From Streptomyces sp. RKAG293 (GTDB lineage: Bacteria > Actinomycetota > Actinomycetes > Streptomycetales > Streptomycetaceae), in the NCBI RefSeq assembly GCF_023701745.1, contig NZ_JAJOZB010000001.1, positions 6,619,001 to 6,683,000 on the forward strand: a DNA stretch of 64,000 bases. The letters run 5' to 3'. Both the position numbers and the translations under genes were made by a program. This document shows positions 24,671 to 31,875 of this stretch, piece after piece (positions within the stretch are counted from its first letter, which is position 1; each line of letters begins with the position of its first letter). The notes below the pieces were generated by a model that worked only from the letters and a program-made list of their open reading frames with translations, ran no database searches and was not told the origin of the DNA.

Positions 24671-25354
24671 ATGTACCGGGTGCTCGTGGTGGACGACGAG
24701 CCGCAGATCGTGCGCGCGCTCGTGATCAATCTGCGGGCCCGCAAGTACGAGGTGGACGCCGCCCACGACGGCGCGAGCGCGCTGCAGCTGGCCGCCGCCC
24801 GCCACCCCGATGTGATCGTCCTGGACCTCGGCCTGCCGGACATGGACGGCGTCGAGGTGATCCGGGGGCTGCGCGGCTGGACCCGGGTCCCGATCATCGT
24901 CCTGTCGGCCCGCCAGACGTCCGACGAGAAGGTCGAGGCGCTCGACGCCGGCGCGGACGACTACGTCACCAAGCCGTTCGGCATGGACGAGCTGCTGGCC
25001 CGGCTGCGGGCCGCCGTACGCCGGGCGGCGCCCGGCGGGCCCGAGGACGACGCGGCGACCGTCGAGACCGAGACCTTCACCGTCGACCTGGCGGCGAAGA
25101 AGGTCAACCGCGGCGGCGCCGACGTCCGGCTCACCCCGACCGAGTGGCATCTGCTGGAGGTCCTGGTCCGCAACACCGGGCGGCTGGTCAGCCAGAAACA
25201 GCTCCTGCAGGAGGTGTGGGGGCCCTCGTACGGCACCGAGACCAACTACCTGCGGGTCTACATGGCGCAGCTGCGGCGCAAGCTGGAGGCGGATCCCGCG
25301 CATCCGCGGCACTTCATCACGGAGCCGGGCATGGGCTACCGCTTCGAGCACTGA
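24671..25354 (+). CDS. kdpE: Response regulator KdpE
   Basis: A 227-residue OmpR-class regulator. The receiver domain has Asp52 (VIVLDLGLPDMDG), the Asp8/Asp9 pair and VTKPFG. A winged-helix domain ends FITEPGMGYRFEH. It pairs with KdpD to control potassium-uptake genes. The start is taken at ATG 24671, where the family N-terminus MYRVLVVDDEP begins. An in-frame GTG at 24542 overlapping the kdpD stop is possible. It would add 43 residues of Thr/Ala/Val-rich repetitive sequence (TEATGTTHVTATEATDVTE) resembling translated spacer. The last codons are duplicated downstream in a 20-bp repeat. Confidence 0.93.
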   Translation: MYRVLVVDDEPQIVRALVINLRARKYEVDAAHDGASALQLAAARHPDVIVLDLGLPDMDGVEVIRGLRGWTRVPIIVLSARQTSDEKVEALDAGADDYVTKPFGMDELLARLRAAVRRAAPGGPEDDAATVETETFTVDLAAKKVNRGGADVRLTPTEWHLLEVLVRNTGRLVSQKQLLQEVWGPSYGTETNYLRVYMAQLRRKLEADPAHPRHFITEPGMGYRFEH

Positions 25355-25400
25355 AAGGCCGCTTCGAGCACGGAAGAGCCGCTTCGAGCACGAACGGACA
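25341..25400 (+). repeat. Three 20-bp tandem copies of the kdpE 3' end
   Basis: Units beginning GCTTCGAGCA start at 25341, 25361 and 25381. The first two share 11 leading bases and a CC end; the third diverges after CGA. The first copy encodes the last codons and stop of kdpE. It looks like a recent slip-strand duplication between kdpE and the OB-fold gene. Confidence 0.75.
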
Positions 25401-25469
25401 TCCGCGGGGTGGCGATCGGCCGTCCGGCGTAGCGGACGCCTTGTCGGCCGGGCCCGGTACGCTGGAGAC

Positions 25470-25868
25470 ATGAGTGGTGCCACCCGTTCGGACCGACCCA
25501 CCGGCCGCTTCCGGCGCATGATAGACCGCCTGTCGTCCTCCCAGGAGGAGCTGCACTCCGAGGAGCTGCAGAAGGACGCCCTGTCGGTCGGCTGCACGCG
25601 GATCTGCGACTGCGGGGACCGGCAGATAGTGACGGTGACCGGTAGTCTGCGCACGGTCACACTGCGACCGCGGGCCGGCGTGCCCGCGCTGGAGGCGGAG
25701 CTGTTCGACGGCTCCGCCGCCCTTGACGTGGTGTGGCTGGGACGCCGCAGTATCAGCGGGATAGAGCCGGGGCGCAAGATCATCGCCTCCGGCCGGATCT
25801 CGATGAACCACGGCCGTCCCGTCCTGTTCAATCCCAAGTACGAACTGCGTCCGGTCGGACAGGAGTAG
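25470..25868 (+). CDS. OB-fold nucleic-acid-binding domain protein
   Basis: A 132-residue protein with a helical N-terminus (RMIDRLSSSQEELHSEELQKDAL) and an OB-fold of five strands (about 45-128). The fold includes RQIVTVTGSLRTVTLRP, LEAELFDGSAALDVVWLGRR and GRKIIASGRISMNHGRPVLFNPKYEL. This is typical of small actinobacterial OB proteins related to the RecG/AspRS-like anticodon-binding fold. A CDCG motif near residue 50 might bind metal. It probably binds RNA or single-stranded DNA; no specific role is known. The stop is 3 nt from the GTG of the DUF3159 gene, so the pair is one operon. Confidence 0.85.
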   Translation: MSGATRSDRPTGRFRRMIDRLSSSQEELHSEELQKDALSVGCTRICDCGDRQIVTVTGSLRTVTLRPRAGVPALEAELFDGSAALDVVWLGRRSISGIEPGRKIIASGRISMNHGRPVLFNPKYELRPVGQE

Positions 25869-25871
25869 TCG

Positions 25872-26594
25872 GTGGCGTCGATCGACAAGCAGACAGAGGA
25901 CCCGCGGACCGGGGAGGGCACGGACGGCGATTCGAAAGCGATCACCGAAGCCGCCCTCTTCGAGGCGTTCGGCGGCATCCGGGGCATGGTGGAGACCACC
26001 GTGCCCGGCCTGGTCTTCGTCCTGATCTACACGATCAACAGAGATATCCACATCGCGGCCATCGCCGCGCTCAGTCTTTCCGTGCTGCTCGGGATCGCCC
26101 GGCTGGCCCGCAAGGACACCCTCAAGCACGCCTTCAGCGGTGTGTTCGGGGTGGCCTTCGGCGCGGTCTTCGCGATGATGTCCGGCGATGCCAAGAACTT
26201 CTACCTGCCGGGGATGCTCTACACCCTCGGGCTGGCCGTCGCGTACATCGCCACCGCCATCGCGGGCGTCCCGCTGCTGGGCCTGATCCTCGGCCCGGTC
26301 TTCAAGGAGAACCTCTCCTGGCGCAAGCGCAACCCCGGCCGGCTGCGCGCCTACACCAAGGCCAGCTGGGCCTGGGGGCTGATCCTGCTGGCCAAGTCGG
26401 CGATCCTCTTCCCGCTGTACTGGTGGGGGGACGCCACCCAGCTCGGCTGGGTCAAGGTGGCGCTGGGCATCCCACCGATGCTGCTGTCCGTCTACCTGAC
26501 GTGGATCTTCCTGTCGAAGGCTCCGCCGCCGATCAACGTGATCGCCGAGATGGAGGCCGAGGAAGAGGCGAAGAAGGCCGCGGCCGCGTCCTGA
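25872..26594 (+). CDS. DUF3159 family membrane protein
   Basis: A 240-residue integral membrane protein with about six transmembrane helices between residues 38 and 215 (for example TVPGLVFVLIYTINRD and YLPGMLYTLGLAVAYIATAIAG). The C-terminal cytoplasmic tail is acidic then Lys/Ala-rich (AEMEAEEEAKKAAAAS). It matches the actinobacterial DUF3159 family, conserved beside the OB-fold and TrkA genes. Given the neighbours, a role connected with ion homeostasis is possible but unproven. The GTG at 25872 follows GGAGTAG overlapping the previous stop. A long hairpin at 26646-26694 ends the operon. Confidence 0.85.
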   Translation: MASIDKQTEDPRTGEGTDGDSKAITEAALFEAFGGIRGMVETTVPGLVFVLIYTINRDIHIAAIAALSLSVLLGIARLARKDTLKHAFSGVFGVAFGAVFAMMSGDAKNFYLPGMLYTLGLAVAYIATAIAGVPLLGLILGPVFKENLSWRKRNPGRLRAYTKASWAWGLILLAKSAILFPLYWWGDATQLGWVKVALGIPPMLLSVYLTWIFLSKAPPPINVIAEMEAEEEAKKAAAAS

Positions 26595-26645
26595 TCTCCG
26601 CTCATCCCGCTCGACCCCGCTCGACCCCGCTCAGCTCCGCTCAGC

Positions 26646-26694
26646 ATGACGACGGGCGCCCCGGACCTTCCCGGTCCGGGGCGCCCGTCGTCAT
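26646..26694. terminator. Long bidirectional terminator between DUF3159 and trkA genes
   Basis: A perfect 22-bp inverted repeat (26646-26667 with 26673-26694, loop TTCCC) containing GACGACGGGCGCCCCGG. It sits between convergent stops and is the strongest hairpin seen in the window. Just before it (about 26604-26645) are imperfect ~10-bp tandem units of CCGCTCGACC/CCGCTCAGC. Confidence 0.88.
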
Positions 26695-26705
26695 GACCGG
26701 TCCTG

Positions 26706-27374
26706 TCAGTCCTCGCGCTGGACGGACAGCAGGTCCTCCAACTGCTCCTCGCGGTGCGGTGCGGCGACGAACAGCAGCTCGTCACCGGCCTCCAGCGCGT
26801 CGTCCGAGGTCGGTGTGAGCACCCGGTTGCCCCGGATGATCGTCACCAGCGAGGTGTCCTGCGGCCACTCCACGTCACCGACGCGGGTGCCGACCAGCGC
26901 GGCCTCCGGCGGCAGGGTGAGCTCCACCAGGTTCGCGTCACCCTGGCTGAAGCGCATCAGCCGGACGAGGTCGCCGACGCTCACGGCCTCCTCGACCAGC
27001 GCGGACATCAGCCGCGGGGTCGAGACGGCCACGTCGACGCCCCAGGACTCGTTGAAGAGCCATTCGTTCTTGGGGTTGTTGACCCGGGCGACGACCCGCG
27101 GCACCCCGTACTCGGTCTTCGCGAGCAGCGAGACGACGAGGTTGACCTTGTCGTCACCGGTGGCGGCGATGACCACGTTGCAGCGCTGCAGCGCCGCCTC
27201 GTCCAGCGAGGTGATCTCGCAGGCGTCGGCGAGCAGCCACTCGGCCTGCGGTACCCGCTCCACCGAGATGGAGGTGGGGTTCTTGTCGACGAGCAGGACC
27301 TCGTGCCCGTTCTCCAGCAGCTCGCCCGCGATCGAGCGGCCGACCGCGCCGGCTCCGGCGATGGCGACTCTCAT
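26706..27374 (-). CDS. TrkA-type potassium uptake regulatory protein (second of pair)
   Basis: A 222-residue cytosolic RCK protein. The N-terminal Rossmann nucleotide-binding domain has GAGAVG (7-12) and acidic Asp30 (LLVDKNP), which favours NAD(H). A C-terminal RCK_C domain (about 140-220) contains ELTLPPEAALVGTRVGDVEWP. Such proteins gate TrkH/KtrB-type potassium channels in response to NAD(H), ATP or c-di-AMP. Its ATG overlaps the stop of the preceding trkA gene (ATGA), so the two are translationally coupled and may form a heteromer, as CeoB/CeoC do in mycobacteria. No TrkH-type channel gene lies in the window. Confidence 0.9.
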   Translation of the reverse strand: MRVAIAGAGAVGRSIAGELLENGHEVLLVDKNPTSISVERVPQAEWLLADACEITSLDEAALQRCNVVIAATGDDKVNLVVSLLAKTEYGVPRVVARVNNPKNEWLFNESWGVDVAVSTPRLMSALVEEAVSVGDLVRLMRFSQGDANLVELTLPPEAALVGTRVGDVEWPQDTSLVTIIRGNRVLTPTSDDALEAGDELLFVAAPHREEQLEDLLSVQRED

Positions 27375-28039
27375 CAGTGCGCCTCCTCAGGACCCTTGGC
27401 ACACGCGGCCTCGACCTCGGCGACTCCGTCGGTGCGCATCATCACGTGCACCAGATCGCCTTCCTGCAGCACCGTCTGGGAGGTCGGCAGCATCGCCTCG
27501 CCCAGCCGGGTGAGGAATGCCACACGGACCCCGGTCTCGTCCTGCAGTTTGCTGATCTTGTGACCCACCCAGGCCGGCGAGGTGTGCACCTCGGCGAGCT
27601 GTACACCGCCGCTCGGGTCCCGCCACAGCGGCTCGGCGCCCGACGGCAGCAGCCGGCGCAGCATCTGGTCCGCGGTCCACCGCACGGTGGCCACGGTCGG
27701 GATGCCGAGCCGCTGGTAGACCTCGGCACGCCGGGGGTCGTAGATCCGGGCGGCCACGTTCTCGATACCGAACATCTCCCGGGCCACCCGGGCCGCGATG
27801 ATGTTGGAGTTGTCGCCGCTGCTGACCGCCGCGAAGGCGCCTGCCTCCTCGATTCCGGCCTCGCGAAGCGTGTCCTGGTCGAACCCGACTCCGGTCACCC
27901 GGCGCCCGCCGAACCCTGATCCCAGACGGCGGAAAGCCGTCGGGTCCTGGTCCACCACAGCGACCGTATGACCTTGCTGTTCGAAGGATTGCGCAAGAGT
28001 GGAACCCACCCTTCCGCAGCCCATAATCACGACGTGCAC
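27374..28039 (-). CDS. TrkA-type potassium uptake regulatory protein (first of pair)
   Basis: A 221-residue RCK protein. The Rossmann domain has GCGRVG (about 7-12) and Asp near residue 30 (VAVVDQDP). The RCK_C domain follows around residues 135-215 (QLAEVHTSPAWVGHKISKLQ). It probably controls a potassium channel or permease together with its partner. The GTG at 28039 is chosen because GGAAGG lies about 6 nt upstream and the homologous N-terminus starts at VHVVIMG; ATG 28063 would add 8 residues. It is divergent from the KimA-like permease gene (180-bp gap), consistent with a joint potassium-control module. Confidence 0.9.
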   Translation of the reverse strand: MHVVIMGCGRVGSTLAQSFEQQGHTVAVVDQDPTAFRRLGSGFGGRRVTGVGFDQDTLREAGIEEAGAFAAVSSGDNSNIIAARVAREMFGIENVAARIYDPRRAEVYQRLGIPTVATVRWTADQMLRRLLPSGAEPLWRDPSGGVQLAEVHTSPAWVGHKISKLQDETGVRVAFLTRLGEAMLPTSQTVLQEGDLVHVMMRTDGVAEVEAACAKGPEEAH

Positions 28040-28219
28040 GCCCGTCCTTCCGGCTGTCAACATTTTTGGCCGATACCCGATAAGCGTCTCAGACCGCGGC
28101 CCAAGCTACACACGCTGGCACCCCAGCGGGAGGTTGTGGACGGCCCGAGGGGGACTTTGCCTTCTCTTAGGAGGGTGGCGGTCGCATGCACGTACGGCGC
28201 AGCGCTTACCATCCTCTCC

Positions 28220-30271
28220 GTGCCCAAACTGACTGACCTGCCGAAACGGATCTTGATCGGCCGCGCCCTGCGCAGCGACAAGTTGGGAGAAACGCTCCTC
28301 CCTAAGAGGCTCGCGCTTCCGGTGTTCGCCTCCGACCCGCTCTCGTCGGTCGCGTACGCGCCCGGCGAAGTGCTGCTGGTCCTGTCGATCGCGGGCGCGT
28401 CCGCCTACCACTACAGCCCGTGGATCGCGGTCGCGGTCGTCGTGCTGATGTTCACCGTCGTGGCCTCGTACCGGCAGAACGTGCACGCGTACCCGTCCGG
28501 CGGCGGTGACTACGAGGTCGCCACCACCAACCTCGGGCCGAAGGCCGGTCTCACGGTCGCGAGCGCGCTGCTCGTCGACTACGTGCTGACCGTCGCCGTG
28601 TCCGTCGCCTCGGGCATCGAGAACCTCGGCTCGGCCGTACCGTTCTTCGCCACCCACAAGGTGCTGGGCGCGGTCAGCATGATCTTCCTGCTGATGGTGA
28701 TGAACCTGCGCGGGGTGCGTGAGTCCGGGTCGATCTTCGCGATCCCGACCTACGCCTTCGTCGTCGGCGTCTTCTGCATGATCCTCTGGGGCTGCTTCAA
28801 GATCGCCACCGGCGACACCATGGAGGCGCCCACCGCGCACTACACGATCCACGCCGAGGTCAGCGGGATCAGCGGCTTCGCCCTGGTCTTCCTGTTGCTA
28901 CGGGCCTTCTCCTCCGGCTGTGCAGCGCTCACCGGGGTCGAGGCCATCAGCAACGGTGTCCCGGCCTTCCAGAAGCCGAAGTCCAAGAACGCCGCCACCA
29001 CGCTCGCCGCGATGGGCGTGCTCGCCGTCACCATGTTCTGCGGCATCATCGCGCTGGCCATGTACACCAAGGTCCGGATGGCCGAGAACCCGGCGACCGA
29101 CCTGCTGGTCGACGGCAAGCCGGTGGGCCCCGGCTACACCCAGGACCCGGTCATCGCGCAGGTCGCGGAGGCCGTCTTCGGGCACAACTCGATCCCGTTC
29201 ATCTTCCTGGCCGCGGTCACCGCGCTCGTCCTGTTCCTGGCGGCCAACACCGCGTACAACGGCTTCCCGGTCCTCGGGTCGATCCTCGCCCAGGACCGCT
29301 ACCTGCCGCGCCAGCTGCACACCCGTGGCGACCGGCTCGCGTTCTCCAACGGCATCGTGGTGCTGGCCGGCTTCGCCGCCGTCCTCGTCTACCTCTACGG
29401 CGCCGACTCGACCCGGCTGATCCAGCTGTACATCGTCGGCGTCTTCGTCTCGTTCACGCTCAGCCAGATCGGCATGGTCCGGCACTGGAACCGCCACCTG
29501 CGCAGCGAGACCGACACCGCCAAGCGCCGCCACATGCACCGGTCCCGGGCGATCAACACCTTCGGCGCCTTCTTCACCGGCATGGTGCTGATCATCGTCC
29601 TGCTGACGAAGTTCACGCACGGCGCCTGGGTCGCGGTCCTCGGCATGGTGCTCTTCTACGCGATGATGACCGCCATCCGGCGCCACTACGACCGGGTGGC
29701 CGAGGAGATCGCGGCGGGCGACGAGCGCACCGACGAGGAGGTGCGCCCGTCCCGGGTGCACTCGATCATCCTGGTCTCCAAGGTCCACAAGCCGACGCTG
29801 CGCGCCCTGGCCTACGCCAAGCTGATGCGCTCCGACACCCTCGAAGCGCTCAGCATCAACGTCGACCCGGCCGACACCAAGGCCCTGCAGGCCGACTGGA
29901 CCCGGCGCGGCATCGACGTACCGCTGAAGGTCCTGGACTCGCCCTACCGCGAGATCACCCGGCCGATCATCGAGTACGTGAAGGGCCTGCGGCGGGCCAG
30001 CCCGCGTGACGTGGTCAGCGTCTACATCCCCGAGTACGTCGTCGGCCACTGGTACGAGCACCTGCTCCACAACCAGAGCGCCCTGCGGCTCAAGGGCCGG
30101 CTGCTGTTCACCCCGGGCGTCATGGTCACCTCGGTGCCGTGGCAGCTGGACTCCTCCGAGCGGGCCAAGGTCCGGGCGCGCAAGCGTGCCGACTGGAACG
30201 CCCCCGGCGCGATCCGGCGCGGCCCGGTCAGCCCGCCGAAGCGGGACAAGGAACACACCGGCCAGAAGTAG
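28220..30271 (+). CDS. APC-superfamily permease, KimA-like (probable potassium importer)
   Basis: A 683-residue membrane protein. Twelve transmembrane helices lie within residues 30-480, starting with the conserved LPVFASDPLSSVAYAPGEVLLVL. A ~200-residue cytoplasmic C-terminal domain (about 490-683) has alternating strands and helices (SIILVSKVHKPTLRALAYAK). This layout matches KimA/YdaO, the c-di-AMP-controlled potassium-proton symporter; older annotations call the family amino-acid permeases. The location beside trkA and kdpDE supports a potassium role. The GTG at 28220 lacks a ribosome-binding site. TACCAT about 11 nt upstream could be a -10 element of a leaderless transcript. In-frame GTG codons further upstream are less likely starts. 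Confidence 0.82.
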   Translation: MPKLTDLPKRILIGRALRSDKLGETLLPKRLALPVFASDPLSSVAYAPGEVLLVLSIAGASAYHYSPWIAVAVVVLMFTVVASYRQNVHAYPSGGGDYEVATTNLGPKAGLTVASALLVDYVLTVAVSVASGIENLGSAVPFFATHKVLGAVSMIFLLMVMNLRGVRESGSIFAIPTYAFVVGVFCMILWGCFKIATGDTMEAPTAHYTIHAEVSGISGFALVFLLLRAFSSGCAALTGVEAISNGVPAFQKPKSKNAATTLAAMGVLAVTMFCGIIALAMYTKVRMAENPATDLLVDGKPVGPGYTQDPVIAQVAEAVFGHNSIPFIFLAAVTALVLFLAANTAYNGFPVLGSILAQDRYLPRQLHTRGDRLAFSNGIVVLAGFAAVLVYLYGADSTRLIQLYIVGVFVSFTLSQIGMVRHWNRHLRSETDTAKRRHMHRSRAINTFGAFFTGMVLIIVLLTKFTHGAWVAVLGMVLFYAMMTAIRRHYDRVAEEIAAGDERTDEEVRPSRVHSIILVSKVHKPTLRALAYAKLMRSDTLEALSINVDPADTKALQADWTRRGIDVPLKVLDSPYREITRPIIEYVKGLRRASPRDVVSVYIPEYVVGHWYEHLLHNQSALRLKGRLLFTPGVMVTSVPWQLDSSERAKVRARKRADWNAPGAIRRGPVSPPKRDKEHTGQK

Positions 30272-30375
30272 GCCGTAAGGCGGGGGGTGCGGCGGGACGT
30301 AGACTGGTGAGCTGCCGTTCTACGGTCCCGCCCGCACCACCCCGCCGCACCACCTCTCGCAGGAGCCTGTTCATC

Positions 30376-31707
30376 ATGCAGAACCGTACGAAGGAACAGG
30401 CCGACGAGCTGGTCGGGGAGCGCTACGAGGTCGAGGTCGGCCCCGTCGCGCACGGCGGTCACTGCATCGCCCGTCACGAAGGACGGGTGCTCTTCGTCCG
30501 GCACGCACTGCCCGGTGAGCGCGTCGTCGCGAAGGTCACCGAGGGCGGACCGGACTCCAAGTTCCTGCGTGCCGACGCCGTGGAGATCCTCCAGGCGTCC
30601 CCCGACCGCGTCCCGGCGCCCTGCCCGTACTCCGGCCCCGGCGCCTGCGGCGGCTGCGACTGGCAGCACGTCGCCCCCGGCGCCCAGCGCCGGCTGAAGG
30701 TCGACGTCATCACCGAGCAGCTCAGCCGCCTCGCGGGTCTGAGCCCGCAGGACGCCGGCTGGGACGGCACCGTCGAGCCCGCGCCCGGCGACCAGGGCGT
30801 CGAGGGCAAGGTGCCCGCGTGGCGCACCCGCGTCCAGTTCGCCGTCGACGCCGAGGGCTACGCGGGACTGCGCCGGCACCGCTCGCACGAGATCGAGCGG
30901 ATCGACCAGTGCCTGATCGCGGCGCCCGGCGTCACCGAGCTCGGCATCGAGACGCGTGAGTGGCCGGACACCGCGTCCGTCGAGGCCATCGCCGCGACCG
31001 GCTCCAACGACCGTCAGGTCATCGTCACCCCCACGCCCGAGGGCCGGCTGCCGATCGTCGAGCTGGACCGGCCGGTCTCGGTCGCCCGCGTCGACGAGCA
31101 GGGCGGCGTGCACAAGGTGCACGGCCGTGGCTTCGTCCGCGAGCGCGCCGTCGGCCGCACCTGGCGGGTCGGCTCCGGCGGCTTCTGGCAGGTCCACCCG
31201 CAGGCCCCCGACTTGCTGGCCGAGGCGGTCCTGGACGGCCTCCAGCCGCGCGACGGCGACACTGCCCTCGACCTGTACTGCGGCGTCGGCCTCTTCGCCG
31301 GCGCGATCGCCGAGAAGGTCGGCGAGACCGGCGCGGTGCTGGGCATCGAGTCCGGCAAGCGCGCGGTGGAGGACGCCCGGCACAACCTGGCCGATCTGGA
31401 GCGCGTGCGGATCGAGCACGGCAAGGTCGAGTCCGTACTGCCGCGCACCAAGATCACCGAGGCCGACCTGATCGTCCTCGACCCCCCGCGGGTCGGCGCC
31501 GGCAAGTCCACCGTCAAGCACCTCGCCTCGCTCGGCCCCCGCCGCATCGCCTACGTGGCCTGCGACCCGGCCGCGCTCGCCCGCGACCTGGCGTACTTCG
31601 CGGAAGCGGGCTACAAGCCGGTCTCGCTGCGCGCCTTCGACCTCTTCCCGCTCACGCACCACGTCGAGTGCGTCGCGATCCTGGCGCCGGTGGCGAAGTC
31701 GGCCTGA
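30376..31707 (+). CDS. TrmA/RumA-family class I SAM-dependent RNA methyltransferase
   Basis: A 443-residue enzyme methylating C5 of a uridine in rRNA or tRNA. The N-terminal TRAM RNA-binding domain spans about 1-75. A [4Fe-4S] site is formed by Cys83, Cys91, Cys94 and Cys179. The SAM-binding motif is DLYCGVGLFAG, then LIVLDPPRVGAGK, with the catalytic Cys in YVACDPAALARDL and the base Glu in HHVECVAIL. The Fe-S site is typical of 23S rRNA uridine methyltransferases; which position is modified is not certain. The ATG at 30376 follows AGGAGCC. It is the last core gene before the accessory island, and a small hairpin follows it. Confidence 0.92.
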   Translation: MQNRTKEQADELVGERYEVEVGPVAHGGHCIARHEGRVLFVRHALPGERVVAKVTEGGPDSKFLRADAVEILQASPDRVPAPCPYSGPGACGGCDWQHVAPGAQRRLKVDVITEQLSRLAGLSPQDAGWDGTVEPAPGDQGVEGKVPAWRTRVQFAVDAEGYAGLRRHRSHEIERIDQCLIAAPGVTELGIETREWPDTASVEAIAATGSNDRQVIVTPTPEGRLPIVELDRPVSVARVDEQGGVHKVHGRGFVRERAVGRTWRVGSGGFWQVHPQAPDLLAEAVLDGLQPRDGDTALDLYCGVGLFAGAIAEKVGETGAVLGIESGKRAVEDARHNLADLERVRIEHGKVESVLPRTKITEADLIVLDPPRVGAGKSTVKHLASLGPRRIAYVACDPAALARDLAYFAEAGYKPVSLRAFDLFPLTHHVECVAILAPVAKSA

Positions 31708-31724
31708 GGCTCCGGTTGCTCGCG

Positions 31725-31752
31725 GTGGGGTCTCGAGAGGTCGGGACCCCAC
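31725..31752 (+). terminator. Hairpin after the TrmA-family gene
   Basis: An 8-bp stem GTGGGGTC/GACCCCAC with a 12-nt loop, 17 bp downstream of the stop. The rest of 31753-31875 shows no gene and marks the junction between core genome and the accessory island. Confidence 0.6.
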
Positions 31753-31875
31753 ACTGGCTGTCCGTGATGCTGCGTCGGCCTGTGACGCGACCATCGCCAT
31801 GGCTGATGGGGTCGTCGGATTCTGTAGCCGGGCAGGGAATCTGGAAAATGTGCCGGCGATCAATCCACGACCCGA

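Noticed and set aside
28061..28063. ATG start for the first TrkA gene
   Set aside because: The GTG at 28039 has GGAAGG at good spacing and matches where homologues begin. The extra eight residues are not conserved-looking.
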